64,000 nucleotides of DNA. Source: Ovis canadensis. Its lineage: Eukaryota > Chordata > Mammalia > Artiodactyla > Bovidae. Positions 24,012-35,369 of this stretch are shown here, piece after piece. The stretch spans positions 86,528,501 to 86,592,500 of the forward strand of contig NC_091245.1 in the NCBI RefSeq assembly GCF_042477335.2, written 5' to 3'. The notes beneath the pieces were generated by a model, which was not told the DNA's origin, made no database searches, and saw only the letters and a list, made by a program, of their open reading frames with translations. Every line of letters starts with the position of its first letter. Within the stretch, counting starts at the first letter, position 1. Position numbers and translations under genes: made by a program.

Positions 24012-24694
24012 ACAGAGAGGGCAATGGCAACCCACTCTGGTACTCTTGCCTGGGAAATCCCATGGACAAAGGAGCCGGGGAGGCTGCAGTCCATGGGGTC
24101 ACTAAGAATTGGACACGACTGAAATTACTCCTTGGAAGAAAAGTTATGACCAACCTAGATAGCATATTCAAAAGCAGAGATATTACTTTGCCAACTAAGG
24201 TCCGTCTAGTCAAGGCTATGGTTTTTCCAGTAGTCATGTATTGATATGAGAGTTGGATTGTGAAGAAGGCTGAGGGCCGAAGAATTGATGCATTTGAAGT
24301 GTGGTGTTGGAGAAGACTCTGGAGAGTCCCTTGGACTGCAAGGAGATCCAACCAGCCCATTCTGAAGGAGATCAGCCCTGGGATTTCTTTGGAAGGAATG
24401 ATGCTAAAGCTGAAGCTCCAGTATTTTGGCCACCTTTTATGTGAAGAGTGACTCATTTGAAAAGACTCTGATGCTGGGAGGAATTGAGGGCAGGAGGAGA
24501 AGGGGATGACAGAGGATGAGATGGCTGGATGGCATCACTGACTCGATGGACGTGAGTCTGAGTGAACTCCGGGAGTTGGTGATGGACAGGGCGGCGTGCT
24601 GCGATTCATGGCGTCTCAAAGAGTCAGACATGACTGAGCGACTGAAATCAACTGAACTGAACTGAACTGAAGCGACTTAGCAGCAGTAGCAGCA
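24012..24694 (+). mobile_element. Bov-A SINE split by BovB, perfect 10-bp TSD
   Basis: Body at 24012-24123 and tail at about 24670-24694 (GCGACTTAGCAGCAGTAGCA). TAATTAAATA repeats exactly at 24002-24011 and 24695-24704 inside the hAT relic. Confidence 0.9.
24124..24669 (+). mobile_element. BovB LINE 3' fragment inside a SINE tail
   Basis: From TTACTCCTTGGAAGAAAAGT to the (ACTGA)n end. ACTGAA occurs at 24118-24123 and 24666-24671, splitting the GACTGAA|GCGACTTAG junction of the SINE. The C-terminal ORF is broken (stop at 24242, shift near 24440). Confidence 0.9.
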
Positions 24695-24850
24695 TAATTA
24701 AATAAAATTTAAAATTTAGTTCCTTAATCTTCCCAATCATATGTCAAGTGTTCAGTAACCACATGTGGTTAGTGATTACCATTACTGAATAGAACAGAGA
24801 AATTTCCATCATTGCAGAAAGTTCTATTGAGCTATGCTGGTCCAGACTAT

Positions 24851-26274
24851 TTCCCTCATTTTGCAGAACAAAATGAGCTCAGGGAAGTTAAACCATCAGA
24901 AGCGGAACTGGGATTAAAATCTGAAACTCTTAAATCACTGTTCATTGTTGTTAAGTCATAACTCTGATCCATTCTAACTTAGGGCCAGTGATACGGCAAG
25001 CATAGTCTTTAACTTATGGTAGTCATAGAAGTTATTAGATGTTTGTATTGTAATTGATCAATTTGCAGGTTTTATAAACAAAACTGTACCTGGAAGTTCT
25101 ACATATCTCTGACATAAAGGAGAAAATAACACCAATTTTTAAAATGTTTTCTGGGTGCCTATCTAAAACAAAATACAATATTCTGGTCCTATGCCAATTT
25201 AATCAGAAAATGCATTGAATAGGTTCTGGTTTAATGTTTGCTTTTTGGTTTCATTTCTTTTAAGCATTCCTCTTTGATTTACTAATTTATAAAAATTACT
25301 GGGATATAAATCAAAAAATAAAATTTGCTCAGATTTAAGATTTAAGGTTGATTTGGCTTGAATTTTTAGAAAACTTTCTCACCTGTTTTAAGAGCATGAG
25401 TAATTTCTAAAGAAAGAACCTTATTTTCTATAACTCCGATAATGTATTTGTTTGTGAAATTAGTGGTTAGTGTTCTCTGGAAAGAGAAATCTAGTTCTAC
25501 CCAGTAGGAATAATTATAAAGAGGTGAGGAAATAATCATTCATGTGCTTACCTTAACATTAGACTATCAAGGCGACAAGGAAAGGAAGAACGAAATGAAA
25601 ATTTAAGGAGTCCCCAAATGCTGTCAGTTTAGGACACTTAGGTTTATCACACTTGCTTAGTTAAAGAACCCTTCTCCGTCCACTCTAGTTATGTTCTGAC
25701 TGGAAAGGAGCTGTTGAGCAAACATTGTAGTTTCTGATAGAAAAGTGTATAATCTAGCTCTTGTTTTTAAAAGAACCACAAAGGCAATTTGCTATCTTTC
25801 CATAGAAACTCAAAAAAAGGTTAAAAGAACTACTGATGAGATCAAGTTTTAGAATTAAAGGAAGCACTTCAGGAAGTAATCTGGTTCTTTCATTAAAAGT
25901 TTTTATCCTTTCATCAAGCAGACTAGTAGTCAAGACAGTCAAATGTCAGTACTTAGGTATCAATAATGACCTTATTTAACCGCAGAACCAAAAAAGGAGG
26001 ATGTGTTTTTATTGCCATATTTTCTTTGAAGTGAAATAAGACCATTTTGCTTGCCTGGGAATGTTATTACCCAAACTCCTGTGTCATACTCTCCTATAAT
26101 CACTCCTCAATAATGCTAGCAGTTTAGTTTTAGACAACAGAAAATTAAGGCAAGTATTTGATCTACCATTCTTAGAATATATGCTTTTGCAAACAACCCA
26201 GTATAGAAGTGCTTCCCTGAAATGGATAACATATAGAAAAAAGATGTCATGAACTCTCAATGGTAATCTAAATT
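24851..26274. other. Intergenic DNA, one MIR-like relic
   Basis: CATTTTGCAGAACAAAATGA with AGGGAAGTTAAACCATCAGA (24858-24910) looks like a reversed MIR core. The remaining 1.3 kb is unassigned. Confidence 0.4.
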
Positions 26275-27297
26275 CAGTCAGTTTAGTTCAGTTCAGTTGC
26301 TCAGTCATGTCCGACTCTTTGCAACCCCATGAAGCGCAGCACGTCAGGCCTCCCTGTCCATCACCAACTCCCGGAGTCTACCCAAACCCATGTCCATTGA
26401 GTCAGTGATGCCATCCAACCATCTCATCCTCTGTCATCCCCTTCTCCTCTTGTGCTCAATCTTTCCCAGCATCAGGGTCTTTTCAAATGAGTCAGCTCTT
26501 CACATCAGGTGGACAAAGTATTGAAGTTGCAGCTTCAAAATCAGTCCTACCAATGAACACTCAGGACTGATCTTCTTTAGGATGGACTGGTTGGATCTCC
26601 TTGCAGTCCAAGGGACTCTCAAGAGTCTTCTCCAACACCACAGTTCAAAAGCATCAATTCTTCTGAGCTCAGCTTTCTTCACAGTCCAACTCTCACATCC
26701 ATACATCACTACTGGAAAAACCATAGCCTTGACTAGACAGACCTTTGTGGACAAAGTAATGTCTCTGCTTTTTAATGCTGTCTAGGTTGGTCATAACTTT
26801 CCTTCCAAGGAGTAAGGGTCTTTTAATTTCATGGCTGCAATCACCATCTGCAGTGATTTTTGAGCCCAGAAAAATAAAGTCAGCCACTGTTTCCACTGTT
26901 TCCCCATCTATTTGCCATGAAGTGATGGGAACAGATGCCATGATCTTAGTTTTCTGAATGTTGAGCTTTAAGCCAACTTTTTTACTCTCCTCTTTCACTT
27001 TCATCAAGAGGCTCTTTAGTTCTTCTTCACTTTCTGCCATAAGGGTGGTGTCATCTGCATATCTGAAGTTACTGATATTTCTCCTCGCAGTCTTGATTCC
27101 AGCTTGTGCTTCCTCCAGCCCAGCATTTCTCATGATGTATTCTGCATATAAGTTAAATAAGCAGGGTGACAGTATTCAGCCTTGATGTACTCCTTTTCCT
27201 ATTCGGAACCGGTCTCTTGTTCCATGTCCAGTTCTAAATGTTGCTTCCTGACCTGCATACATGTTTCTCAAGAGGCAGGTCAGGTGGTCTGGTATTC
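26275..27297 (-). mobile_element. BovB LINE, 1-kb truncated copy
   Basis: Minus-strand BovB from the TTCAGTTCAG tail complement to TCAGGTGGTCTGGTATTC. On the minus strand the RT segment with YADD (26693-27133) and a C-terminal segment (26500-26754) are open but lie in different frames. Confidence 0.92.
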
Positions 27298-27429
27298 TAT
27301 AATTAAAAGATTTTATAAATGTATTTTAAACATAAAATTAGATCTTGTAACGTTATATAACTATAAACAACATAATTTACAAATGAAATGCATCATAATA
27401 TGCTAAACAAATGTCTCAAATTAATGACA

Positions 27430-27553
27430 ACAGTTGAATATTCATTCAGCAAACATTTATTTAAGGATTTACTCTGTTCCAGACACAGAGTATATAATAC
27501 TAGCTGGCACAACAAACGTACCCCAAATTTCAGTGGTTTTATAAATTAAATGT
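27430..27553 (-). repeat. L2-like end and adjoining old repeat
   Basis: ATTCATTCAGCAAACATTTA is the complement of an L2 end. After it, CAACAAACGTACCCCAAATT begins an older repeat that continues at 27897. Confidence 0.4.
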
Positions 27554-27896
27554 AGTGAAATAAGCCACTCACCCAAGGACAAATACCGTAAGAGTCCATT
27601 CGCATGAGCTACCTAGGAGAGTCAAATTCATAGATACAGGAAGTAGAAAGGTTGTGGCCAGGGACTGGGAGACAGGAACATGGGGAGATATTGTTTAATG
27701 GGTAAAGAGTTCCAGTTTGGGACGACAAAAAAGTTCTGTAGATGAATGGTGGCGATGGTTGTACAACAATGTGAACGTACTTTGTATCACTGGACTGTAT
27801 ACTTTAAAATGATTAAGATGGTAAATGTTATGTTATATGTATTTTACCACAATTTTTTAAATAGTTTTTAAAAATCACACACACATACACACACAC
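27554..27896 (+). mobile_element. L1 3' end with TSD
   Basis: GTGAAATAAGCCACTCACCC, ATTCATAGATACAGGAAGTA, GGATGTATACTTTAAAATG-like text and TTTTACCACAATTTTTT identify an L1 3' UTR. AAATTAAATGT (27543-27553) and AAATTAGATGT (27897-27907) are its target duplication with one mismatch. Confidence 0.85.
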
Positions 27897-28424
27897 AAAT
27901 TAGATGTTAAATTCTCACACCTCACAAACCAATATCCTGGTCAGTGGGTTTGGGACAGTGAGTGAGGGACTCTGCTATAGCTGCTAATAGAAATGCCCAG
28001 GCTGATAGAGGCTTTCTCATTTGCAGCACTTGGTTTCCAAGCCCAGCTTAAATCAACATCCAGCTATCAGATGGGTTAGGAGTGAAAGAATCACATTCAG
28101 GAGATTTGTATGGACCAGGTCTGGAAAATGCACTCATTTCATTGGCTGGGAGTCAGTCTGCAGCAGTGTCTCATTGTAAAGGAGACTGGAAAATACTCAG
28201 GAAGAAGAGAAAATAGGTTTGGTGATGACCTAGCACTCTAGGCCATAGCCCCACCACTTGGTCATAAGATATCCATTTCATCCTTTTTCCCCAAAGAGAT
28301 AATCTCCAAGAGAGATAATTTCAAATCTCACCAAATTCAACTTCATCAAATTCAAAGTACAGGATCTCCAGGTAACCACACAGGCTTCTCCATCAGGTCT
28401 GGATGTAACTCCACATCATCTTGT
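27897..28424. repeat. Old interspersed repeat, unassigned
   Basis: TATGGACCAGGTCTGGAAAA and CATTTCATTGGCTGGGAGTC recur in related form at 30150-30210 and 33060-33120, so these belong to one old family I cannot name. Confidence 0.45.
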
Positions 28425-28646
28425 GGCCTAGTGATTCTCACCCATGGGTGATTTTGTCCCCCAGGAAACATTAGGCAAGCTCTAGAGAAATTTTTGATTG
28501 TCGCACCTAGGAAGGAGGGAGATGCTACTGGCATGTTGTGGGTAAAGGCCAGGGATGCTACTAAAATTGTACAATACACAGGCCAGCACCACTCCCACCC
28601 TAGAACTGTCTGGTCCAACATGTCAATAGTGATGAGAAACTCACTG
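28425..28646 (+). mobile_element. hAT-Charlie nonautonomous element (MER5/MER20-like)
   Basis: About 220 bp with imperfect terminal inverted repeats (TAGTGATTCTCA and TGAGAAACTCACTG). Internal GATTTTGTCCCCCAGGAAAC and GGGTAAAGGCCAGGGATGCT are typical of the group. The exact subfamily is uncertain. Confidence 0.75.
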
Positions 28647-29426
28647 TGACCTATGGAATAATAAGATATCTTCCCCAGTCACACCCAGTATATAATGATA
28701 GAACAAATGTATTTCAGTAAATACTTCCAGGTGGAAAAAGGCAGAAGGGGAGGCACTGGCCCATTGCAAAGATGAAATTCTGCATGGAGGCTTTGTGATG
28801 GCCCTGAACTGGCAGAAGGTAAAGCTCCTAGGTTGAACCATATTACTTTTTTCTGCAAGGAGCCCACTTCCCCTGTGCATTGTCCTCTTTGGTCACCGAC
28901 TCTGCCCTCTGAAGTTTTTCTTCTAAGGCCACATGGGAAGCGAGTGTCCAGAATTATGACTTCCTTGTGGAAATTAGAGCTTTTAATACAGGCTCATGAT
29001 TTATTTAGCAATACAATCCCTCAAAAATGGAAAGACTTTCTGATCTGTTTGCCTCCAGTCAGTTTCATAACGCCACTAACACTAAAGTTCTTTCCTAGAG
29101 ATAATTTGTTATCCTAATTTATTTCCTTGCTTTTTCACCCCATGCTTCTCTTCCTCTCAACATGAGAGGCCATCAGACCTAAATGTGGAGGCCACACCCT
29201 AAGTCTAATCTTTGCAGCAGTGCTGAGTTTTAATGGGCCTTTGTTGCTCAAAAGCTTTTTTAGTCTTATTTCCTATTCTTTGAAGTACAGAGGAGAAGAC
29301 TTTTCCAATCCCTTGGGTCTCCAAATGGCTGTACTCTCTATATTCCTCTTCAGTTATGCTTGCAAACCTGTTTATTATTGCATGAGTGTGTCTCACTTTT
29401 CTAATATCTTGCTAAATGCAGCCAGT
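28647..29426. other. Unassigned intergenic DNA, possibly an old LTR-type relic
   Basis: AACCATATTACTTTTTTCTG with GGCCACATGGGAAGCGAGTG is reminiscent of an old retroelement, but I cannot assign it. No gene. Confidence 0.3.
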
Positions 29427-29437
29427 AAACATAACCT

Positions 29438-29663
29438 TTGCCTGTGTATGCTAAATCGCTTCAGTTGTGCCCCATCCTTTGCGACCCCATGGACTATAAG
29501 CCGCCAGGCTCCTCTATCCATGGGATTTTCCAGGCAAGAATACCAGAGTGGGTCGCCATTTCCTTCTCCAGGAGATCTTCCCAATCCAGGGATCAAATCT
29601 GCATCTCCTGTGGCTCCTGCATAGCAGACAGATTCTTTACGCTGAGCTTTGCTCAGCTGTCTC
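29438..29663 (-). mobile_element. Bov-tA SINE with perfect 11-bp TSD
   Basis: Reverse-oriented Bov-A body (GCGACCCCATGGACTATAAG, CCTTCTCCAGGAGATCTTCC) with a degenerate head. AAACATAACCT flanks it at 29427-29437 and 29664-29674. Confidence 0.92.
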
Positions 29664-29674
29664 AAACATAACCT

Positions 29675-30746
29675 ACAAACATTTCATTTTCCAACCTCTT
29701 CCAAAACTATGGACTTTGTAGCAACCTTATTTGCCTTCTGAATTATCACAGGCAACTCTTTCACCAAACGTTTTGCCATGGGTTTCCATTTTCCAGCTCC
29801 TAACCATAGTTTCCTTGTTGCCCACTGCCCGCCTGACTAGTTTTAAACGATAGTGCTCTACTTCTGTAACAATTTGTGAATTAAAGTAAAACTAGCTGTT
29901 GTGGCAAACATACCTCAAAGGTCACAAAAGTTTGCTTCTTGGTCACATAACAGTTCAATGTCAGTGTTCCTATTTAGGGGTGGAGGAGCAAGAGTCTAAA
30001 TCTTTGCCATATAATCACCTAGGGACGTAGGCTTATACAAGCTCTTATACAAGCTCTGTTATCTTCAACACATAACTTCAGAAGTTTCCCTTGACATCAA
30101 ATTCCAAACAGCAGATGCCAGAAATGAGGGAGAATCGTATGTGGGAGGCTTTATGGGCCAGACCTGGAATTGGTGCCATAACTTCTGATCACATTCCATT
30201 GGCTGATGGGATTAAGTAAAAGTAGAGTGTACATATTCCAGGAAGTGTTCTCAAGAGGGAGGGAGCATACCTTTCTATCTTTCTTCCTTCCGAGCACACC
30301 TTTCTTCCATCTTCTTGCCGGCTGGAATTGAGAGGTGACTAGAGGTTGAGCAGCCATCTTAGACCATAGGGTGAAAACCACATGTTAAGGACAATGGAAC
30401 AACAGCACTTGGGTTCCTGATGCTCGTGGAGCTCTTCTACTAGCTCTGGACTTTTATCTTCTGTCTTTACTTAATTTAGAGAGAAATGAGCTTGTCATAT
30501 TTAAGCATCTGTTGTTTCAAGTTTTCTTTTATTTGGAGCTGAACCTAACTTTAACTTACATACTTATTCTTTAACTGTTTGGTATGGCTACTTTTTCTTC
30601 TGCCCACTCCTTTTAGTTGGAGACTACTACTACTCCCTTCTCATAGTAAAGGGTATTACAAGACCTGTCAAATCTCTGATACAAGTAGTCTTAGCACATG
30701 TCTGGAAACTTTATTGTTTTACTTGAGAAGTGAAGCACTTGAAAGT
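29675..30746. other. Unassigned DNA with an old-repeat segment
   Basis: The 30080-30210 part (GGAGGCTTTATGGGCCAGAC) belongs to the unnamed old family also seen at 27.9-28.2 kb and 31.4-33.1 kb. A short CTTATACAAGCT duplication lies at 30030-30055. Confidence 0.35.
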
Positions 30747-30951
30747 ATGAAAGTGTTAGTCGCTCAGTTGTGTCCAACTCTTTGTGACCCCCACAGACTG
30801 TAACCCAGCAGGCTCCTCTATCCATGGAATTCTCTAGGCAAGAATCCTGGAGTGGGTAGACATTCCCTTCTCCAGGGGATCTTCCCGACCCAGGGATCGA
30901 ACATGGATCTCTTGCACTGCAGGCAGATTCTTTACCATCTGAGTCACCAGA
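30747..30951 (-). mobile_element. Bov-tA SINE
   Basis: Reverse-oriented: GTTAGTCGCTCAGTTGTGTC, body complement, GGGATCGAACATGGATCTC B-box complement and GATTCTTTACCATCTGAGTC head complement. Confidence 0.92.
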
Positions 30952-31384
30952 AATGAAATTCATATCATTTCAAGAAACACTTATTGAACACCAACTAATG
31001 CCAGGTATCCGGCTAGACAGAAGAGATACAAAGATGATTAACAAACCATTCCTGCCTTTGAGGAAATTTATTATAGGTGTTGGGGTAGATACTTACATCT
31101 GCTGCTTCAATGTTCATTCCATTATTCTATTCAAAGAAGTTGAAAAGCTAAAAATTACATTCCTAAGACTCCTTTATTGCTTGAATTCTAGGTGCAAATA
31201 AGGTCTGCCAAATAGATGCACTTATGAAAAAAATAGGTGCAAGCGAATTGGAGGCTATTTTCCTGCTGCTGTGGCCACTTGCAAGCAAGGTATGATAATG
31301 TGTTTGCAGCATCCAGGCTCTTCACATGGGCTCCATAGTGGTGGCAGCAGCAATAGTGTGTCCTATTGTCAGCTTCTCATTCCA
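30952..31384. other. Unassigned DNA with an L2-like stretch
   Basis: CAAGAAACACTTATTGAACA and ATGCCAGGTATCC (30970-31010) look like an L2 end. No gene. Confidence 0.35.
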
Positions 31385-32127
31385 GCTACATTGCAAATTG
31401 GTCAGAATTGGCTAGCCTAATGCTGTAGTAACAAGCAATCCCCCAAATCTCAGTGACTAAATACAATAAAAGTTTCTTTCTCACTGGCAAAAGTTAGTTG
31501 CATGCAAAGCAAAGAAAACCATCAATAAAATGAGAAGGCAACCTATGGAATGGGAGAAACATTTGCAAATCACATATCTGATTAGGAGTCAATATCCAAA
31601 ATATATGAAGAGCTCATACAACTCAATAGCAAATAACAAAATGAAACAAACAAACAAAAAAATGGGCAGAGGAATCAAATAGACATTTTTCCAAAGAAGA
31701 CATACAGATGGCCAACAGTTACATGGAAAGGTACTCAACATCACTAATCATCAGGGAAATGCAAATCAAAAGCACAATGAGATATCACCTCACACTTAGA
31801 ATATTATAAGACAAGAAATAACAAGTGCTAACAAGGATGTGGAGAAAAGGGAACCTTTGCACACAGTTGATGGGAAGGTAAATTGATTCAGCTATTATGG
31901 AAAAAAGTATGGATATTCCTCAAAAAATTTAAAATAGATCTACCATATGATCCAGTGAACCCACTTCTGGGTCTATATTTGAAGGAAAGAAAATCACCAT
32001 CCTGAAGAGACATCTGCACCCACTTATTCATTGCAGCATTATTTATAATAGCCAACTCATGGAAACAAACTGTCTATCAGTGGATGAACAGATAAAGAAA
32101 ACAAACAAAAAAAAACAGACAAAAACA

Positions 32128-32334
32128 TGCTCAGTCCAACTCTTTGCAGTCCCATGAACTGTAGTTCACCAGGCTCTTCTGTCCGTGGAATTTTCCAGGC
32201 AAGAACGCTGGAGTGGGGTTGCCATTTCTTACTCCAAGGGATCTTTCCAACCCAGGAATCGAACCCACATCTCTTGCATCTCCTGTATTGGCAGGCAGAT
32301 TCTGTACCATTAGCACTGCCTGGGAAGCCATATG
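32128..32334 (-). mobile_element. Bov-tA SINE inside L1
   Basis: CTCAGTCCAACTCTTTGCAG at the 3' end complement and AGCACTGCCTGGGAAGCC at the head complement; body complete. Confidence 0.92.
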
Positions 32335-32335
32335 T

Positions 32336-32380
32336 CTTACACACACATACACATACACATATACATACATGTATATGAAT
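32336..32380. repeat. (ACACAT)n-type simple repeat
   Basis: Degenerate CA/TA-rich run directly next to the head of the SINE. Confidence 0.75.
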
Positions 32381-33170
32381 GTATATTCAGTCATATAAAA
32401 GAAGGACACGTTGCCTTTTGAAACAACATGGATGAACATCAAGGTGTGAATTCACTTATTCATCATAAGTAAATCAGTCAAACAGTGAAAGACATATGTG
32501 GAACTTGAAAAAATACAAAGTCATAGATACAGAGAACAGATTGGTAGTTGACAGAGAAAAGGTTTGGAGGGCTGGGAAAAATGGATAAAGAGGGTCAGAA
32601 TGTACAAACTTCCACTTATAAATAAGTTCTGGGGTTGTAGCGTGCAATATCATGACTATAGTTAATAATACTGTATTGTGTATTTGAAAGTTGCTAAGAA
32701 AGTAGATCTTATAAGTTCTCATTAAAAACATACAAAAAATTGTAACTATATGAGGTGATTGATGTTAACTAAACTTATGATGGCAATCATTTCACAATAT
32801 ATACCTCTATCAAATCATTATGTTGTACATCCTGAACTAATACAATGTTACATATATCTCAATAAAACGGAGGGACAAAAATTTGTTGCAAATGTGGGCA
32901 GCGGTTCTCCACGTGCTGACTCAGTGATCTGGGCTGCTTCAATATTGTGGCTACTACATCTGAGCACAAGGTTTCCTCCATGTCAATTGTAGCAGGGCAG
33001 AGAAAGGCTAGAGCAATGCTCAAAAGCTTGTCACTGTCTCATCCTGGAAATGATGTATTACTTCTCACATCTTATTGGCTAGAGCTAGTCACATGGCCCT
33101 ACTGAACTCCAAGGGGATTTGGAAATGTAAACTCCCATATGCCCAAGAAGTAAAAAAGGACCAGATAATA

Positions 33171-33739
33171 GTGGCATCTGATAATGTTTGCCACAAATGA
33201 ATTCAATAGTCTGTTAACTTCTACTCCACCAGCCCTTCCAAGGACTCTGAATTGCTTGACTGATAGCTGTTTATTTCAGGTTTCTGCAGTGAACCCTGGC
33301 CGAACCAGGTGTGCACTGATAGCTTTCTATCCCCTAAACTCCATCACTCTCCACCCTTTGGTGCCTTCCTCTGTGCCTCAGGTGGCCATCTTCTACCAAC
33401 TGCATCTTCCAGGTTTCTTTGCCCTCTCACTTCAGTTGGTTTTGGATCATGGGAAGTAAGCAGCAGGAGATCAGAAAGCAGGAGATTAGAAAGCAGGAGA
33501 TGAAAGAGGTCAGGATATTTAACCCCCTCTTTTCAACACCCTACCAGTCTGTGGTTTCCTTACTCTGCAGTTCTGTAAAGAATCCTTTCATTAAAACTTC
33601 CTCATTTAAACACTTTAAGTATGATGTCTGTTTCTTGTCTGGACCTTGACTCACACACAGTGTTTAATAATCAAGTCTAAATAAGAATACTAGGCTCTCT
33701 TCCTTCCTTCAGTTTTAGTGAAGCTGGAGATCTTTATAT
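33171..33739. other. Unassigned old-repeat-like DNA with short tandem repeat
   Basis: Three copies of a 15-bp unit AGCAGGAGATNAGAA lie at 33462-33505. TTTCATTAAAACTTCCTCAT and CTGGACCTTGACTCACACA (33580-33655) resemble an old repeat end. No gene. Confidence 0.4.
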
Positions 33740-34240
33740 ACTTCAAATTCTAGTATATCATTCCCATTTTAAAACTTCAGTGGCTCCCTATTATATCCCT
33801 GTCACCACACCCCAACTCTAAGTCGCAGCCAGACTGAACTACTCTCAGTTCCTCCTAAAACACGGTCTCTCTTCCTCTGAGCCTTTGCACATGCAGTACC
33901 TTCTTCCTGGAAACTGCTCTCCACCCCCTACTCTCACCATTCTGACGGAAGCTCAAATGTCACTTACCCTAGAAAGTTTTCCACAACCCTGCTTATCCTA
34001 GTTAGATGTACTGTATTCCCACCATCAGACACAACTTGACAACTGAACAACATTCCCGCAGAAGACACTATTCATACCTACTGTCATAGGAAGACAGATT
34101 TCAACATTACATTGTACTGCAACAGCCTGCTTACTTACCAGTGTCCTCCAAGAGACTCTGAGATTTGGAATAGAAACTGCATCTTAGATAGCTAGGACTT
34201 ACAAAGGTGCTTGGCACATACTAAGCACTTGACAAATGAT
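33740..34240 (+). mobile_element. L2 LINE relic
   Basis: AACTTCAGTGGCTCCCTATT, GAGCCTTTGCACATGCAGTA and GGTGCTTGGCACATACTAAG are L2 3'-end features. Confidence 0.65.
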
Positions 34241-34711
34241 GGATAGTTCCAGAATGTCATTAAAAAAGTTTGCATCTTCCTCTCCTAGCTACTACTGTCT
34301 TCTCTCTTTTCATTCACTGGCAAAAATCAGGAAAAAAATTGTCACTCATTCCTCATTGCTACCTACCGTTCACTTCCCAGACTGCTCCCCCAAAACTGGG
34401 TGTGCTTCTTGGAGATGTCAAGCCAAAAGACACAAAGAGAGGGAAGGATTTACTACTTGCAATGATTAGGGAAAACACTGGGGATCTTTCCTGAAGCAGT
34501 GCCTCTCCAATAGCAAATTTGAGGACGTTCTAAGCTAAGGGTATATGCTTATTCATGAAGGGGCTTGAGCAGAGGAGAATTCAGTGTAGAATTGAGGCAA
34601 AGGTGATCAGAGTCCAGGCTTTACTTGGTTGAAGTCAGAAAAAGTCTATGTCATCATTCCTTAGGTTCTGATCAGTCTGGGGTCCCAGAATGTAGTTACT
34701 GTCCTCCACCT
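34241..34711. other. Unassigned intergenic DNA
   Basis: No gene or named repeat seen. Confidence 0.3.
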
Positions 34712-34753
34712 GGGTGCGGGGGGTGGGGGAGGGGTGGGGTGGGGGTGGGGTGG
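34712..34753 (+). repeat. G-rich tract, possible G-quadruplex
   Basis: At least six runs of three or more G on the plus strand separated by one or two bases (GGGTGCGGGGGGTGGGGG, then GGGG/GGGGG runs), satisfying the usual quadruplex spacing. Confidence 0.75.
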
Positions 34754-35345
34754 CTTATGTCCTGCCCAACGCAAAAATGTGTATTAGATTGTAACATATA
34801 TCCCTTGAGGAGGAACTAAGACTCTCTTTTATTGCTGAACTATTGTTTCTTGACTGCTTTCCCTTTGTTCTTGCATTCCCTCACTTCCCTTAAGATCATT
34901 AATTACTGACATCTGTTCAAAGGCAAGTATAGCCAGGCTTAGATCCCAAAATGACTTAGGCCAAAAAAGGCTTCTCTTACGTCCAGAAAACAAGGCCTGG
35001 TTCTCTTTCTCCAGGGACTCCCGACCCTATCTGCTTATAAGACCATTTTAATCCTACTTTGCTATCACCTTTTATGGAGGCTTCACTTGCCTAGATTACC
35101 AATAACTTCCTAGAACTGCAGTTTAATAGCTTGTTTTCAGTCCAAATCCTCCAGGATTGCTCTGCAGCAATGCAGACTCCCCTCCTCCGCTCTCCATAGG
35201 TCATAGACCTACCTTCCTCTCCCTCTCTCTAATTGATCTGCTTGCACATCTGTATTATAAGCCCCTCTGTGCCTTGTTCCTTTGTATCTCTAGTCCCCAG
35301 CACAGTGCCTGGCACACAGTAGGTCTTAATACATATGAATGTTAA
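34754..35345 (+). repeat. Unassigned DNA ending in an L2 terminus
   Basis: TTGTATCTCTAGTCCCCAGC and AGTGCCTGGCACACAGTAGG (35280-35325) are a clear L2-type 3' end. The first part is unassigned. Confidence 0.5.
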
Positions 35346-35369
35346 ATAATTAAAACTCTTCTTTGGCTT

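Larger units (their letters stand above)
23965..24850. mobile_element. hAT-Charlie-type DNA transposon relic, split
   Basis: Left part 23965-24011 (TAGTCACATGTGGCTATTTG) and right part 24695-24850 (AACCACATGTGGTTAGTGAT, GCAGAAAGTTCTATTGAGCT) join into a nonautonomous hAT element. The SINE and BovB nest listed next separates them. Confidence 0.7.
31499..32878 (+). mobile_element. L1 LINE 3' part (ORF2 end and 3' UTR)
   Basis: ORF2 end: TGGGCAGAGGAATCAAATAG, AGATATCACCTCACACTTAG, CTACCATATGATCCAGTGAA. 3' UTR: AGAACAGATTGGTAGTTGAC to ATATCTCAATAAAACGGAGG. Reading frames are broken. A minus-strand SINE (32128-32334) and an (ACACAT)n stretch interrupt it. Confidence 0.9.
31385..33170. repeat. Old unassigned repeat interrupted by an L1
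   Basis: Left part 31385-31498 (CTAATGCTGTAGTAACAAGC, ATCTCAGTGACTAAATACAA) and right part 32880-33170 (CTTATTGGCTAGAGCTAGTC, ACATGGCCCTACTGAACTCC) belong to one old family. The L1 between them is a later insertion. Confidence 0.5.

Noticed and set aside
33462..33505. Three short direct repeats as a CRISPR-like array
   Set aside because: The 15-bp units are directly adjacent with no spacers, in a mammalian genome.
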